Below, in pieces: positions 8,091 through 17,392 of a stretch of 64,000 bases of DNA; position 1 is the first letter of the stretch; every line of letters begins with the position of its first letter. The notes below the pieces were generated by a model. It searched no databases and was not told the origin of the DNA. It saw only the letters and a program-made list of their open reading frames with translations. The DNA lies in NCBI GenBank assembly GCA_038827615.1, contig JAWBNK010000001.1, positions 1,079,048-1,143,047 of the forward strand, in the 5' to 3' direction. The DNA is from Thermosphaera sp. Its GTDB lineage: Archaea; Thermoproteota; Thermoprotei_A; Sulfolobales; Desulfurococcaceae. Made by a program: the position numbers and the translations under genes.

Positions 8091-8954
8091 TTGTTGAAGA
8101 AAAGGCTCCCCGTAGTATCAGGATATTTTTACCCCAGTGATAAGAGAGAGCTTGAATCCCTGATCGAATGGTCCTTCACTCATCCAATAGGTCCGGGAAC
8201 ACTTCCAAAGATATCAGCCACGAGAAGGAAGGAAACCATTGGTTACATCTCACCGCACGCAGGCTACATCTACAGCGGCCCTGTTGCCGCCCACACGTAT
8301 TTTCAAATGGCCATGGACGGGGTCCCCGAGACCGTCATCATACTGGGTACTAATCACACTGGGTATGGCGCATTAGTCTCAATATACCCTGGCGGCACGT
8401 GGGAAACCCCTCTCGGCTCCATGGAAGTCGACTCCGAGCTGGGGAAGGCTATTGCCGAGAAAAGCCATATCGCTGAGCTAGACGAGTACGCGCATGTTGA
8501 AGAACACTCCATAGAAGTACAACTCCCCTTCATCCAGTACATTTATGGAAACAGGGTGAGGATCCTCCCGGTAGTCCTTGGCCTCCACACTCCTGACACC
8601 GCCATGGACCTTGCTAGATCTATCATGGAGGCCGTTTCATCGTTGAAAAGGGACGTTATCCTAGTGGCAAGCAGCGACTTCAACCACTACGATCCACACG
8701 AGATAACCGTGAAGAAAGACTCAGACGCCATTTCAATGATACTGAGGCTCGACTCCCTCGGCTTCTACAATACCTTGCTGAGAGAAGATATCTCGGTATG
8801 CGGTCCTGGAGGAATCATGGTGTTGATAGAGTATTCTAAACTACTCCTTAAAGAGAAGGCTAGGGCCGAGCTCTTGAAATACGCAACAAGCGGGGATGTC
8901 TCAGGGGATAAATCACACGTTGTAGGATACGCGTCAATAAGGTTCTCGTCTTAA
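8091..8954 (+). CDS. MEMO1 family protein
   Basis: 287 residues from TTG 8091 (TTG 8094 is also in frame; GGGGTGG at 8083-8089 serves both). Conserved histidine-bearing segments of the MEMO family are present: SPHAGYIYSGPVAAH near residue 53, LGTNHTGYG near 85, EEHSIEVQLPF near 140 and SSDFNHYDPH near 195, plus a GDKSHVVGYAS ending. The fold is that of class III extradiol dioxygenases; human MEMO1 has been reported to bind iron or copper, and the archaeal function is unknown. It commonly sits downstream of uS2 and beside mevalonate-pathway genes, as here. Confidence 0.88.
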   Translation: MLKKRLPVVSGYFYPSDKRELESLIEWSFTHPIGPGTLPKISATRRKETIGYISPHAGYIYSGPVAAHTYFQMAMDGVPETVIILGTNHTGYGALVSIYPGGTWETPLGSMEVDSELGKAIAEKSHIAELDEYAHVEEHSIEVQLPFIQYIYGNRVRILPVVLGLHTPDTAMDLARSIMEAVSSLKRDVILVASSDFNHYDPHEITVKKDSDAISMILRLDSLGFYNTLLREDISVCGPGGIMVLIEYSKLLLKEKARAELLKYATSGDVSGDKSHVVGYASIRFSS

Positions 8955-9035
8955 GCTCGATTTTTAAATTAGCTTGACATTACTCCTTTATATTGTGCTA
9001 AAAAACTTATTCTTCATGGTTGAAGGTGTCAACGG

Positions 9036-10151
9036 TTGAGTAGTATTTACTCGAGAAAGCTCCAGCACTTAGAGATAGTGGCTTCGAAGGACGTAGATTT
9101 CACGGGTAAGTGTTCTGAGTACTTCAACGATATCATCCTAATACATCAAGCAATTCCGGGTTTCAGAATAGATGAAGTCGACACTCGGTTTCCATTCCTA
9201 GGGTATGAGCTTAAAGCACCACTTATGATAACAGGTATAACCGGAGGTGCAAAGGAGACTCTCGAGATAAACAGGAAGCTGGCCCAGTTAGCCGCTCAAC
9301 ACGGGATTGCCCTAGGCCTCGGTAGTCAAAGACCGATTTTAACCAGCAACTTCGACCAAGACGTGTTGAAAACCTACCGAGTAGCAAGGGAGGTCGCAGG
9401 CAGTGTTCCATTGATAGGGAACATAGGTTTCAACACACTTAAAACAACCAGTATTCAAGACATCAAACACTTGATAGATGCAGTGGGAGTTGATGCTCTG
9501 GCAGTACACTTAAACCCAGCACAGGAGGTCATACAGCCCGAGGGAGATACCGACTTCTCGGATGACATAATCTACCGCTTGAGAGACCTTGTTAAGGAAG
9601 CAGGCGTTCCCGTGCTCGTTAAAGAAGTTGGGAATGGGTTATCATACGAAGTCGTGAAAAGGCTGTCCTCCGAGGCTGGAATAAGGATCTTTGACGTTGC
9701 AGGAGCGTGCGGGACGAGCTGGGTTAAGGTCGAAATGTATAGGAACACTTCAGACTCTATTAAAAAGAATATAGCGCAACTCCTCGGAGACTGGGGCATT
9801 CCGACTCCAATATCAATCATCGAGGCTAGATTGGCGAGCAGGGAATCAACCATCATAGCGTCGGGCGGGGTTTGGGACGGCTTAAGAGCTGTTAAATCAC
9901 TGGCATTGGGGGCTGACATGGCTGGCTTCGCGAAACCGGTTTTGATAAAACTGTTAAGCGAGGGATACGAGGCTGCGTCAAAATACGTTGAAGAATACGT
10001 TGAGTCTTTAAAGACCGTCATGTTCCTAATAGGGGCTAGGAGCCTGGGCGACGTTAAGAAGAAACCAGTGGTTCTAGGGGGCTCGATCAAATCCTACATG
10101 AGCTCTAGAGGGTTCGACACGGACAAGTACCTGGAGATGCTCAAGAAATGA
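9036..10151 (+). CDS. fni: Isopentenyl-diphosphate delta-isomerase, type 2
   Basis: FMN-dependent enzyme that interconverts isopentenyl and dimethylallyl diphosphate for archaeal lipid synthesis. 371 residues from TTG 9036 with GGTG at 9025-9028. TIM-barrel motifs include MITGITGGAKE near residue 64, LGLGSQRP near 95, HLNPAQEVIQPEGD, a VKEVGNG strand and GGVWDGLRAVKSLALGADM near residue 275, the flavin phosphate-binding end. Follows the MEMO gene after 81 bases, which include a possible TATA-like stretch. The mevalonate kinase gene that often stands here in other archaea is absent. Confidence 0.93.
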   Translation: MSSIYSRKLQHLEIVASKDVDFTGKCSEYFNDIILIHQAIPGFRIDEVDTRFPFLGYELKAPLMITGITGGAKETLEINRKLAQLAAQHGIALGLGSQRPILTSNFDQDVLKTYRVAREVAGSVPLIGNIGFNTLKTTSIQDIKHLIDAVGVDALAVHLNPAQEVIQPEGDTDFSDDIIYRLRDLVKEAGVPVLVKEVGNGLSYEVVKRLSSEAGIRIFDVAGACGTSWVKVEMYRNTSDSIKKNIAQLLGDWGIPTPISIIEARLASRESTIIASGGVWDGLRAVKSLALGADMAGFAKPVLIKLLSEGYEAASKYVEEYVESLKTVMFLIGARSLGDVKKKPVVLGGSIKSYMSSRGFDTDKYLEMLKK

Positions 10152-10657
10152 GCGAGTATTTCTTCCCAGAGGCGTTTGTAGAGAACGGGCTGGGGGAAGG
10201 GAGGGTTATCTGCTTAACTGGAACACGGGCTTATGTTTCACCGGCTCGCGGGCTTGCGGGACCAGAGTGCGGCAAAGTTTTCTCAAGCGTTCCCTTCGAA
10301 AAACTCGTTGAATTCCTAGATCTTGAAAAATCATGCTTCTTGAAAGACGTAATAATCGTATACATGGATGAGGGTGACCGCTACAGAGGATTCTACGTTC
10401 GTAAAGGCGAGAGCGTCCGACTACTAGAGGTCTCGGGATCGATTATTACGATTCACAAGAAGGAGGGTGAGCAAGTCGAAGCTCACGAGAAAATAGGGTT
10501 CATAGTAACTAATAAGAGGGAGGTCAGGGTTATTAAATCACCCGTAAAAGGTATATTACTAGCCGTAATAGATCTTACCTGGGAATCACCTGAAAAAGTT
10601 ATAATGGTGTTGACCAGTGAGCAACCAAGAGAAATCATTGTTGGAAAAAATCCGTGA
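10148..10657 (+). CDS. DUF2118-like archaeal protein with biotinyl/lipoyl-like domain
   Basis: 169 residues overlapping the isomerase stop by four bases (ATGA). The C-terminal third (GSIITIHKKEGEQVEAHEKI, VKSPVKGILLAV spread over residues about 100-150) has the hammerhead pattern of biotinyl/lipoyl attachment domains, but there is no MKM or DKA lysine, so no cofactor attachment is predicted. I match it to the archaeal DUF2118 family by size and pattern; no function is known. GluRS begins 41 bases before its end, so the two are probably cotranslated. Confidence 0.6.
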   Translation: MSEYFFPEAFVENGLGEGRVICLTGTRAYVSPARGLAGPECGKVFSSVPFEKLVEFLDLEKSCFLKDVIIVYMDEGDRYRGFYVRKGESVRLLEVSGSIITIHKKEGEQVEAHEKIGFIVTNKREVRVIKSPVKGILLAVIDLTWESPEKVIMVLTSEQPREIIVGKNP

Positions 10658-12377
10658 GGTAGGGTTTAAACACGCATTACTAAACGCTGTAAAGTATAAT
10701 GGAAAAGCCGACTTGAAGGCTGTTACATCGAAAATTATCGGCGAAATACCTGAGGTGAGAGGTGTTCTCAAAGACTATATTGAAGTAATACGCAGCATCG
10801 TCGATGAGGTGAACAAGCTAACCCTTGAAAAACAAATCGAAATAATTAAGAGCAATTGGCCTGAACTACTGGAAGAGAAGAGGGAAGTTAAAGAGAAGGA
10901 TCTCACTCCATTGCCAAATGCCGTGGAAGGAGCTGTGGTTACCAGGTTTGCCCCCAACCCCGATTACACAATTCACCTAGGCAATGCACGTCCAGCACTG
11001 CTCAGCTATTGGTATGCGGAAATGTATAAAGGCAAAATGATTTTAAGGTTTGAAGACACTGATCCAAGGATTAAATCGCCTTATCCTGAAGCATACCAGA
11101 TGATAAAACGGGATCTCGCATGGCTGGGGGTTAAGTGGAGTCAAGAGTATATTCAGAGCTTGAGGATACCCTTGTTTTACGAAGTAGCTAGGAAAGTCAT
11201 CGAAAAAAACGGTGCCTACATAGATAAGTGCGGCGAGAAGGAGTTCAAAACCCTCAGAAAGGAGGGGAAGGCCTGCCCGCATAGGAACCTGCCCGTTGAG
11301 ACCCAGCTTGAAGAATTCGATAAAATGCTATCAGGGTATTATGGAGAAGGAGAAGCTGTTTTAAGAATTAAGACGGATCTTCAACATCCAGATCCAAGTG
11401 TTAGAGACTGGGTGGCATTCCGGATCATAGATACTTCGAAGACCCCGCATCCCGTTGTAGGCGAAAGGTATATCGTGTGGCCAACTTATAATTTCGCCGC
11501 AGGAGTCGACGATCATCTGATGGGCATTACTCATATTCTACGTGCAAAAGAGCACGTCTCGAACACTGTGAAGCAAAAATTCCTATACGACCTCATGGGG
11601 TGGAAGTACCCTGAGACAATCCACTTCGGCAGGCTATCGCTTGAAGGAGTTATCCTAAGCAAATCCAAGATGAGGAAAATGATCAAAGAATCCGGGTTCG
11701 AGGCTTACTCAGACCCTAGGCTTGGAACCTTATCGGGCTTGAGGCGTAGGGGGATCACTAGGGACTCCTTATGGAAGATAATAAAAGAGGTCGGGATAAA
11801 GCCTGTCGACGCTAAAATCAGCTACGCCAATCTCTCGGCGATCAACAGAATCATCATCGACCAATTAGCGAACAGGTACATGGCTGTCGAAGACCCTGTT
11901 GAAATAGTGTTGAGAAACATTCCAAGTGAAATCGAGGCTAAAATACCAGTACATCCATCGCGTAAGACGTATTATTCCTACAAGGTTAGCGACGGATCAG
12001 TTGTATACGTGTCCATGAAGGATGTTCCAAGCGAGCAGGGAGGATTATTCAGGCTTATGGGGGTTGGCAACTTTCAAATAACTGGTTCAGCGCTGAGGAA
12101 CGGGAAGCCCGTCCTGATAGCTCATCTCCACAGTATCTCCCAGGAGGAGGCGAAGAAACATGGCCTCCAAATCATTCAGTGGGTTAAGGAGGATGAGAAA
12201 GCCCTGCTGGAGTTATTTGTTCCCGATGGATTGAGACTTGTTAGGAGAACACTTATAGCCGAGAAGCGTATTCTAAGCGAGAAGGCTGACTCCCTCATCC
12301 AGCTGTATCGAGTGGGATTTGCGAGGATAGAGGAGGTAAAGGAAACAAGCGTAGTAGCGTTTTTCGCGCACGATTGA
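10617..12377 (+). CDS. gltX: Glutamyl-tRNA synthetase (archaeal type)
   Basis: Charges tRNA-Glu and, in archaea, is the discriminating form working with a tRNA-dependent amidotransferase for Gln. 586 residues. A helical N-terminal extension of about 100 residues precedes the class I HIGH-like motif TIHLGNARPA near residue 117 and RFEDTDPR; the KMSKS-like motif is LSKSKMRK near residue 347. The C-terminal part is the beta-barrel anticodon-binding domain of the GlnRS/archaeal GluRS type. GTG start with GGTG about ten bases upstream. Overlaps the DUF2118-like gene by 41 bases. Confidence 0.95.
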   Translation: MSNQEKSLLEKIREVGFKHALLNAVKYNGKADLKAVTSKIIGEIPEVRGVLKDYIEVIRSIVDEVNKLTLEKQIEIIKSNWPELLEEKREVKEKDLTPLPNAVEGAVVTRFAPNPDYTIHLGNARPALLSYWYAEMYKGKMILRFEDTDPRIKSPYPEAYQMIKRDLAWLGVKWSQEYIQSLRIPLFYEVARKVIEKNGAYIDKCGEKEFKTLRKEGKACPHRNLPVETQLEEFDKMLSGYYGEGEAVLRIKTDLQHPDPSVRDWVAFRIIDTSKTPHPVVGERYIVWPTYNFAAGVDDHLMGITHILRAKEHVSNTVKQKFLYDLMGWKYPETIHFGRLSLEGVILSKSKMRKMIKESGFEAYSDPRLGTLSGLRRRGITRDSLWKIIKEVGIKPVDAKISYANLSAINRIIIDQLANRYMAVEDPVEIVLRNIPSEIEAKIPVHPSRKTYYSYKVSDGSVVYVSMKDVPSEQGGLFRLMGVGNFQITGSALRNGKPVLIAHLHSISQEEAKKHGLQIIQWVKEDEKALLELFVPDGLRLVRRTLIAEKRILSEKADSLIQLYRVGFARIEEVKETSVVAFFAHD

Positions 12378-12408
12378 CACTCGCTAAACTACTCATCCAT
12401 CCGCAACA

Positions 12409-12416
12409 TTTATAAG
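12409..12416 (+). promoter_or_regulatory. TATA box for eL8 (L7Ae)
   Basis: TTTATAAG about 26 bases before a predicted start near 12438, giving a leader of about 30 bases with AGGGAGGAGG before the ATG. Confidence 0.55.
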
Positions 12417-12469
12417 ATAGGATTCAATTAAAGCCCTTTATGGACGACCAATAGGGAGGAGGATGAAGT

Positions 12470-12853
12470 ATGCCCAAACCATTCTATGTAAAGTTCGAAG
12501 TACCGGCTGAACTAGCCGAAAAAGTTTACGAAGCAGTTAAAAAGGTCAAAGAAACAGGTGGAAAGATCAAGAAGGGAACGAACGAGACTACGAAAGCTGT
12601 TGAGAGAGGACAAGCAAAGCTCGTAGTGATAGCGGAAGATGTTGACCCGCCTGAGATCGTGGCTCATCTACCGCTGCTATGCGACGAGAAGAAAATACCC
12701 TACGTCTATGTTCCAAGCAAGCAGAAGCTTGGAGAGGCTACGGGCATAGAGGTAGCAGCCGCTAGCGCCGCTATCGTTGACGCTGGTGAAGCAAAGTCGT
12801 TAATCGATGAAATAGTGAAAGCCGTTCAGGAGCTCAGGGCTAAAAGCGGTTAA
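12470..12853 (+). CDS. rpl7ae: Ribosomal protein eL8 / L7Ae, kink-turn RNA-binding protein
   Basis: Binds kink-turns in 23S rRNA, in C/D and H/ACA guide RNAs and in RNase P RNA. 127 residues. The RNA-binding signature is [21 protein letters not shown] split over residues about 30-50, followed by [19 protein letters not shown] and [15 protein letters not shown]. Strong AGGGAGGAGG ribosome binding site. In many archaea eS28 and eL24 follow on the same strand; here eS28 is inverted. The C/D box sRNA proposed at 29936 would be a client. Confidence 0.97.
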   Translation: MPKPFYVKFEVPAELAEKVYEAVKKVKETGGKIKKGTNETTKAVERGQAKLVVIAEDVDPPEIVAHLPLLCDEKKIPYVYVPSKQKLGEATGIEVAAASAAIVDAGEAKSLIDEIVKAVQELRAKSG

Positions 12854-12887
12854 TAATAGGTTTCTGTTTTTTACAAATAAATTTCAA

Positions 12888-13157
12888 CTACCTCTTCGTG
12901 GAAAGCTTTCTAGCCTCCCTCTCAGTTTCTCTCAGGATGACTATGTCTCCTATTCTGACAGGACCCTTGACGTTCCTAGTTATAATTCTGCCCTTATCCC
13001 TGCCCTCTAAGACCCTGACTCGTACCTGGATTATCTCCCCGGAGACACCGGTTCTCCCAATGATTTGAATAACTTCTGCTGGAAAACCTATTTCCTCGAC
13101 AATGTTAACCTTGGGTTGTTCTATCACTACTCTCCCAGGCTTCTGTTGCTCGCTCAC
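12888..13157 (-). CDS. rps28e: Ribosomal protein eS28
   Basis: Small head protein next to the mRNA exit. 89 residues with an archaeal N-terminal extension and the S1-like fold core: [41 protein letters not shown] and the conserved ending [15 protein letters not shown] start at 13157 with GGTGATA six bases upstream on the minus strand. It diverges from eL24 with a shared promoter region and points towards eL8, unlike the colinear eL8-eS28-eL24 order common in archaea. Confidence 0.95.
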   Translation of the reverse strand: MSEQQKPGRVVIEQPKVNIVEEIGFPAEVIQIIGRTGVSGEIIQVRVRVLEGRDKGRIITRNVKGPVRIGDIVILRETEREARKLSTKR

Positions 13158-13191
13158 ACTATCACCTAATTCTCCTTCACATGTAATTAAT

Positions 13192-13223
13192 CCTTATAAG
13201 TATTATCGGGGAAAATTTAAAAA
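13192..13223. promoter_or_regulatory. Divergent promoters of eS28 and eL24
   Basis: Minus-strand TATA box CTTATAAGG at 13192-13200 serves eS28; plus-strand ATTTAAAAA at 13215-13223 serves eL24, with transcription start predicted near 13245. The two boxes are only about 15 bases apart. Confidence 0.6.
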
Positions 13224-13275
13224 CCTCGCTAACACATTAACGAGAGTAGGCAATAACGATACCATGGTGGAGAAG

Positions 13276-13461
13276 ATGGCCAGGCTGGCGAAATGTGCGT
13301 TTTGCGGGGAAGAACTGGAGCCGGGTACCGGGTTAATGTATGTGTTGAATAACGGCACTATAATGTGGTTTTGCAGTAGAAAGTGCTTCAAGAACTACAA
13401 CATGAACAGGGATCCTAGAAGGCTGAAGTGGACGTTAAAATATGGTTCCAAGACGAAGTAG
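13276..13461 (+). CDS. rpl24e: Ribosomal protein eL24
   Basis: Zinc-binding large-subunit protein. 61 residues from ATG 13276: GGTGGAG at 13266-13272 lies just upstream, and the promoter start near 13245 excludes much longer forms; ATG 13264 is a weaker alternative. Zinc site CAFCG near residue 7 and WFCSRKC near 35, followed by [10 protein letters not shown]. Length matches archaeal eL24. aIF5B lies convergent downstream. Confidence 0.94.
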   Translation: MARLAKCAFCGEELEPGTGLMYVLNNGTIMWFCSRKCFKNYNMNRDPRRLKWTLKYGSKTK

Positions 13462-13492
13462 CTAGCTCTCGTTCTTCGTCATCAAAGATTAT

Positions 13493-15310
13493 TCAAGTAG
13501 GATGAGCCGTAAAACCGTAGAAGGGGTCTTGCTTCCTCTTTATCTCTATTATCTCCTTCAAGACAAGTAGCTCGTCATTGCTCAACTTGTCTTTATGCTT
13601 GGTGAGCCAGATATTGACGTGCTCCTTCGGTATGCTAGTGTAGAGAATGTCTCCTTCATCGACATGGCGTCCGATCATTAACCGCCCCTTAATGCTCACG
13701 GCTACTTGCTGACCGACTCTAGCCTCCTTGAGAACATTATCCCTATCCCTTATCTGGACCAGCGTGCCAAGCTCAACTCCATCACTCCTCATCAATGTGC
13801 ATCCTGGCCTCATCACGCCGCCTAAAACCTCAACCCCAACTATGGCTGGATCGCTCCTCCTGAATATGAACCCGGGGAGTATCCTGATTTTCGCCGGCCT
13901 CACCAAGGATGAAACTTCTCTCTCAACCTCCCTCTCCTTCAACTCCTTGATCCATTTTCCATAATCCTCGAGCAAACGATATATGATGTTGCTCTGAAAC
14001 ACCGGGATCTCTTCTCTACTGGCCATCTCCTCCGCTTCCGGGAGCAGCTTTACATTGAAAGCTAGGATTACGCCGTACTCGGGGCGAGACTTCTTAACAA
14101 TGCTTGCCTCTAAGACGTCGTTTCTCGATACATTTCCCACGTCAGCCAGCTTCACTGGTATCTTCTCCCTCCTCATAGCTTCCAGCAGGGCCTCCAGGGA
14201 GCCGAGCGTGTCCGCTTTTATAACGACTCCATCGCTCTCGGTCTTAAACCTGAGCTGTGCAACCTCCTCCGAGACGATCTTCAAGTACTCTGGAATTTTC
14301 GACTCGTCGGGGATAACGTAGAGGGATGAACCCGCTAGGGCTTCGTCCAGATCCGGGGCTGATATCTTAACGCCCGTCGCGGCGAACACTTCCTCAACCT
14401 GGTTGAACCTCCCCTCGTGCATTCTCATGTCCTGGAGGGGTCTGGGCATTAAAAGGGCTCTGACCCGGGTCACGATCGGCTTCGATTTTCCAGCAATGAT
14501 GAACAAATCGTTTTTCTTCAAGACCCCCTCATAGATTATGACGTCTATAGTCGTCCCCAAGCCCGGCTCCTCCTTAACCTCGAGGACCGCGCCCTTGGCT
14601 GGTTCATCACTGGTCACTAGCTTCTTCTTCATGAATTGTTGCACAAGCCCCGTTATCAACGCCAGAAGCTCGCTCACGCCTTCCCCAGTCTTAGCTGATA
14701 TCGGGATTATCGCCACAGTTCTACGGAAGTCCCGGATCCTGTCGAATCTATCGGCTTCAAACCCGTGGCTGTATAGTTCCCCTACGATCCTGTAAATCTT
14801 TTCTTCTAATGCGTTCACAACTCTCTGGGATTGATTCCTTATTGATTCGAGGAATGGCGAGTCAGGGGTCGACTTCCAGCCGTCTATCCTATCGATCTTG
14901 TTGGCAGCCACTACGAAGGGTACTTTCTTCTCCTTAAGGATGCTTATGGCTTCAATGGTTTGAGGTTGAAAACCCTCCATGACGTCCACGACAAGGATCG
15001 CCATATCCGCTACACTCCCGCCCCTCTTCCTCAAATTAGCGAACAACTCATGACCAGGCGTATCGATGAACAATAGCCCGGGGACCTCGATTTGAAGCTT
15101 GGGGAAGTACTTCTTCAAGGGCTCCGCAATCTTCTTTAAGACGCTGGATGGAACGATGCTGGCGCCAACGTGTTGCGTAATCTCTCCAGGTTCCTTCCTG
15201 GCAACAGCAGTTCCTCTTATCTTGTCGAGCAAAGTCGTCTTACCGTGGTCCACATGTCCCATGACTACTATGATAGGTTGCCTAATCCACTCTCTCCTCG
15301 AACTACTCAA
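13493..15310 (-). CDS. infB: Translation initiation factor aIF5B
   Basis: GTPase that promotes subunit joining, homologue of bacterial IF2. 605 residues from TTG 15310. G1 [11 protein letters not shown], the switch motif ITQHVGAS, G3 DTPGHELF and G4 ANKIDRIDGW are all in the first 150 residues; domain II, the IF2 domain 3 (SDGVVIKADTLGSLEALLEAM in part) and a C-terminal barrel follow. No intein. The frame can be extended to TTG 15328, but the TATA box at 15337-15347 would start transcription inside that extension, and GGTGATC (15313-15319) sits just before TTG 15310. Transcribed against its neighbours. Confidence 0.93.
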   Translation of the reverse strand: MSSSRREWIRQPIIVVMGHVDHGKTTLLDKIRGTAVARKEPGEITQHVGASIVPSSVLKKIAEPLKKYFPKLQIEVPGLLFIDTPGHELFANLRKRGGSVADMAILVVDVMEGFQPQTIEAISILKEKKVPFVVAANKIDRIDGWKSTPDSPFLESIRNQSQRVVNALEEKIYRIVGELYSHGFEADRFDRIRDFRRTVAIIPISAKTGEGVSELLALITGLVQQFMKKKLVTSDEPAKGAVLEVKEEPGLGTTIDVIIYEGVLKKNDLFIIAGKSKPIVTRVRALLMPRPLQDMRMHEGRFNQVEEVFAATGVKISAPDLDEALAGSSLYVIPDESKIPEYLKIVSEEVAQLRFKTESDGVVIKADTLGSLEALLEAMRREKIPVKLADVGNVSRNDVLEASIVKKSRPEYGVILAFNVKLLPEAEEMASREEIPVFQSNIIYRLLEDYGKWIKELKEREVEREVSSLVRPAKIRILPGFIFRRSDPAIVGVEVLGGVMRPGCTLMRSDGVELGTLVQIRDRDNVLKEARVGQQVAVSIKGRLMIGRHVDEGDILYTSIPKEHVNIWLTKHKDKLSNDELLVLKEIIEIKRKQDPFYGFTAHPT

Positions 15311-15336
15311 AAAGATCACCAGTTTCAACTTACCCG

Positions 15337-15358
15337 AATATATAAAAACCTCTTAATA
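15337..15358. promoter_or_regulatory. Divergent promoter region of aIF5B and eS6
   Basis: The minus-strand TATA TTTTTATATAT (15337-15347) faces aIF5B. A weaker plus-strand CTTAATAGC (15351-15359) could serve eS6, whose GGTGG site lies at about 15390. Confidence 0.5.
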
Positions 15359-15404
15359 GCTTATTACTGACACAGTCCACCGGGAAACTGGTGGAGGTTG
15401 CAAC

Positions 15405-16058
15405 ATGCCGGATTTCAAGATAGTAGTAAACGATCCAGAAGCGCCTAAATCCCTGAAAACAATCAAAGTAAAGGTAATGGGAGAAGCTGAAGTCCCCTTC
15501 ACAGATAAGATGAAGGATAAGTTCGAGCTCCCCGTGCTCAGGGCTAACAGGAAGTTGCTCGAAGAGATTAATCCTGTTCACGGAGTAGTTACGGTTAGAA
15601 TGAGGCGCCCCGACACAGGCGATAAAATCAAGATAACCGGTAAGCTAGAAGTATCAGACAACGTCCCCGACAACACAGTGCTGGTGAACTCGGAGTTCCT
15701 CATCAACTTGTCTGGGAACACCGAGCTGGAGGGAGAAGTGTTCAGGGCAACTTCTTGGCAGGTAAGAGTTAATGATGAGAGGACAGCATCACTAATAGGC
15801 TTGAAAATAGGTGACGAGTTCGACGGCACCCTGCTCGGACTGCGCAATGTTAAGTTGAGGATAACAGGCGGAAGCGATATCAGCGGCTTTCCCATGAGAC
15901 CTGACATCCCAGGTCCCGTGAAGAAGAGAGCATTACTCTCCGGTCCGCCGGGCTTCTACCCGTCGAGGAGCGGTGAGAGAAGGAGGAAAATGGTTAGAGG
16001 GAACACTGTAGCTCCAGATACTGTTCAAATAAACACGGTTATTGTTTACTCGAAATAG
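15405..16058 (+). CDS. rps6e: Ribosomal protein eS6 with N-terminal extension
   Basis: Small-subunit protein of archaea and eukaryotes. 217 residues, longer than the roughly 125-residue euryarchaeal form. The eS6 domain fills the C-terminal half: VFRATSWQVRVND, GLKIGDEFDGTLLGL, ITGGSDISGFPMRPDIPGP and KRALLSGPPGF. The first 90 residues form an extra domain of unknown role (PEAPKSLKTIKVKVMGEAEV onward) that I believe is shared with other Desulfurococcales. ATG start with GGTGG upstream. aIF2-gamma follows after 66 bases. Confidence 0.92.
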   Translation: MPDFKIVVNDPEAPKSLKTIKVKVMGEAEVPFTDKMKDKFELPVLRANRKLLEEINPVHGVVTVRMRRPDTGDKIKITGKLEVSDNVPDNTVLVNSEFLINLSGNTELEGEVFRATSWQVRVNDERTASLIGLKIGDEFDGTLLGLRNVKLRITGGSDISGFPMRPDIPGPVKKRALLSGPPGFYPSRSGERRRKMVRGNTVAPDTVQINTVIVYSK

Positions 16059-16124
16059 TTTCTCTAGTATAAAAGCAAGTTCTTGAATAATTCGTAACAG
16101 TTAGTAAGATGCTAGGGATACGGC

Positions 16125-17375
16125 ATGCCTTGGGAGAAAAAACAGCCTGAAGTAAATATCGGAGTGGTAGGGCACGTTGACCACGGGAAGACCACCCTCG
16201 TTCAAGCACTCACGGGCATATGGACTGCGAGACACAGCGAGGAGCTCAAGAGAGGAATGACGATTAAACTAGGATACGCGGACGGGAACATAGCGATTTG
16301 CGAGGACATGAGTCCCCCCGACGCATACACCACCGAGGAGATCTGTCCCAGCGGAAGCGAGTCGAAACTGCTTAGAAGAGTCAGTTATGTGGACGCGCCC
16401 GGCCACGAGGCCTTGATGGCGACAATGCTCAGTGGAGCAATGCTGATGGACGGCGCAATCCTCGTGGTAGCCGCCAACGAGCCTTGCCCCCAACCCCAGA
16501 CAGTGGAGCACTTGATAGCTCTGAACGCAATAGGTATCAGGAACGTTGTGATCGTTCAAAACAAGATCGACGTGGTGACGAGGGAGAGAGCTCTTCAAAA
16601 CTATAAGGAGATAAAAGAGCTGGTGAAGGGTACTGTAGCGGAGAACGCACCGATTATTCCTGTGAGCGCTTTACATAAGACTAACATAGACGTACTGCTA
16701 CAGAGCTTCCAGGAGCATATTCCAACTCCCGCGCGCGACCTTAGCAAGCCGCCCTTAATGTTCATCGTTAGAAGCTTCGACGTTAACCGGCCTGGAACAA
16801 CGTTTGAAGACCTGGTTGGAGGCGTCATAGGCGGGTCATTGATCCAGGGAGAGTTGAAAGTCGGCGATGAAATATCTATACTTCCAGGGGTAAGAGTCCC
16901 TGTTGGAGGATCTAAAACCGCTTACAAGTACGAGCCGATCACCACAAGGATCGAGGAGATACGCTTCGGGGAACTACAAACCGATAATGCTAGGCCTGGC
17001 GGGCTCGTAGCCATTAGGACCCCTCTAGATCCCTCTCTAACCAAAGCAGACTCCTTAGTGGGCAACGTGGTGTCTCACCCCGACCACCCGCCGCCTATCG
17101 CTAGGATCCTCGAAGTCGAGTACAAGGTTTTTGAAAGAGTCGTCGGAGCCAAGGAGATGACAAAGCTCCCGCCGCTTCAACCAAGAGAGAACATTGTGTT
17201 AACAATAGGAACTGCAACGAGGATCGGGGTCGTAAACAAGCTGTCGGAGTCACGCATGACCGTCGAGCTCAAGGATCCTGTAGCGGTTTGGGAGAAAGCA
17301 AGGATCGCTGTAAGTAGGAGGGTCCTAGGTCGCTGGAGACTTGCCGGCTGGGGTGTTGTTGAATCAGTGAGCTGA
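16125..17375 (+). CDS. eif2g: Translation initiation factor aIF2 subunit gamma
   Basis: GTPase subunit of the initiator tRNA carrier. 416 residues: [18 protein letters not shown] at the N-terminus, switch 1 with [12 protein letters not shown]3 [13 protein letters not shown]4 NKID, then two beta-barrel domains with [20 protein letters not shown]. The insertion that in other archaea holds a four-cysteine zinc knuckle has only two cysteines here (ICED and ICPSG near residues 66 and 83), so the knuckle is probably lost. A TATA box near 16070 gives a short leader. The PIN gene starts about 18 bases after the stop. Confidence 0.96.
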   Translation: MPWEKKQPEVNIGVVGHVDHGKTTLVQALTGIWTARHSEELKRGMTIKLGYADGNIAICEDMSPPDAYTTEEICPSGSESKLLRRVSYVDAPGHEALMATMLSGAMLMDGAILVVAANEPCPQPQTVEHLIALNAIGIRNVVIVQNKIDVVTRERALQNYKEIKELVKGTVAENAPIIPVSALHKTNIDVLLQSFQEHIPTPARDLSKPPLMFIVRSFDVNRPGTTFEDLVGGVIGGSLIQGELKVGDEISILPGVRVPVGGSKTAYKYEPITTRIEEIRFGELQTDNARPGGLVAIRTPLDPSLTKADSLVGNVVSHPDHPPPIARILEVEYKVFERVVGAKEMTKLPPLQPRENIVLTIGTATRIGVVNKLSESRMTVELKDPVAVWEKARIAVSRRVLGRWRLAGWGVVESVS

Positions 17376-17392
17376 GGAAGCCATCCAAGATC

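Noticed and set aside
12417..12469. Kink-turn in the eL8 leader for autoregulation
   Set aside because: Known in some archaea, but the roughly 30-base leader shows no paired GA/AG motif that I could fold with confidence.
13102..13275. N-terminal extension of eL24
   Set aside because: It would read through the eS28 promoter and its own TATA box, which lies at 13215-13223; translation must start after about 13245.
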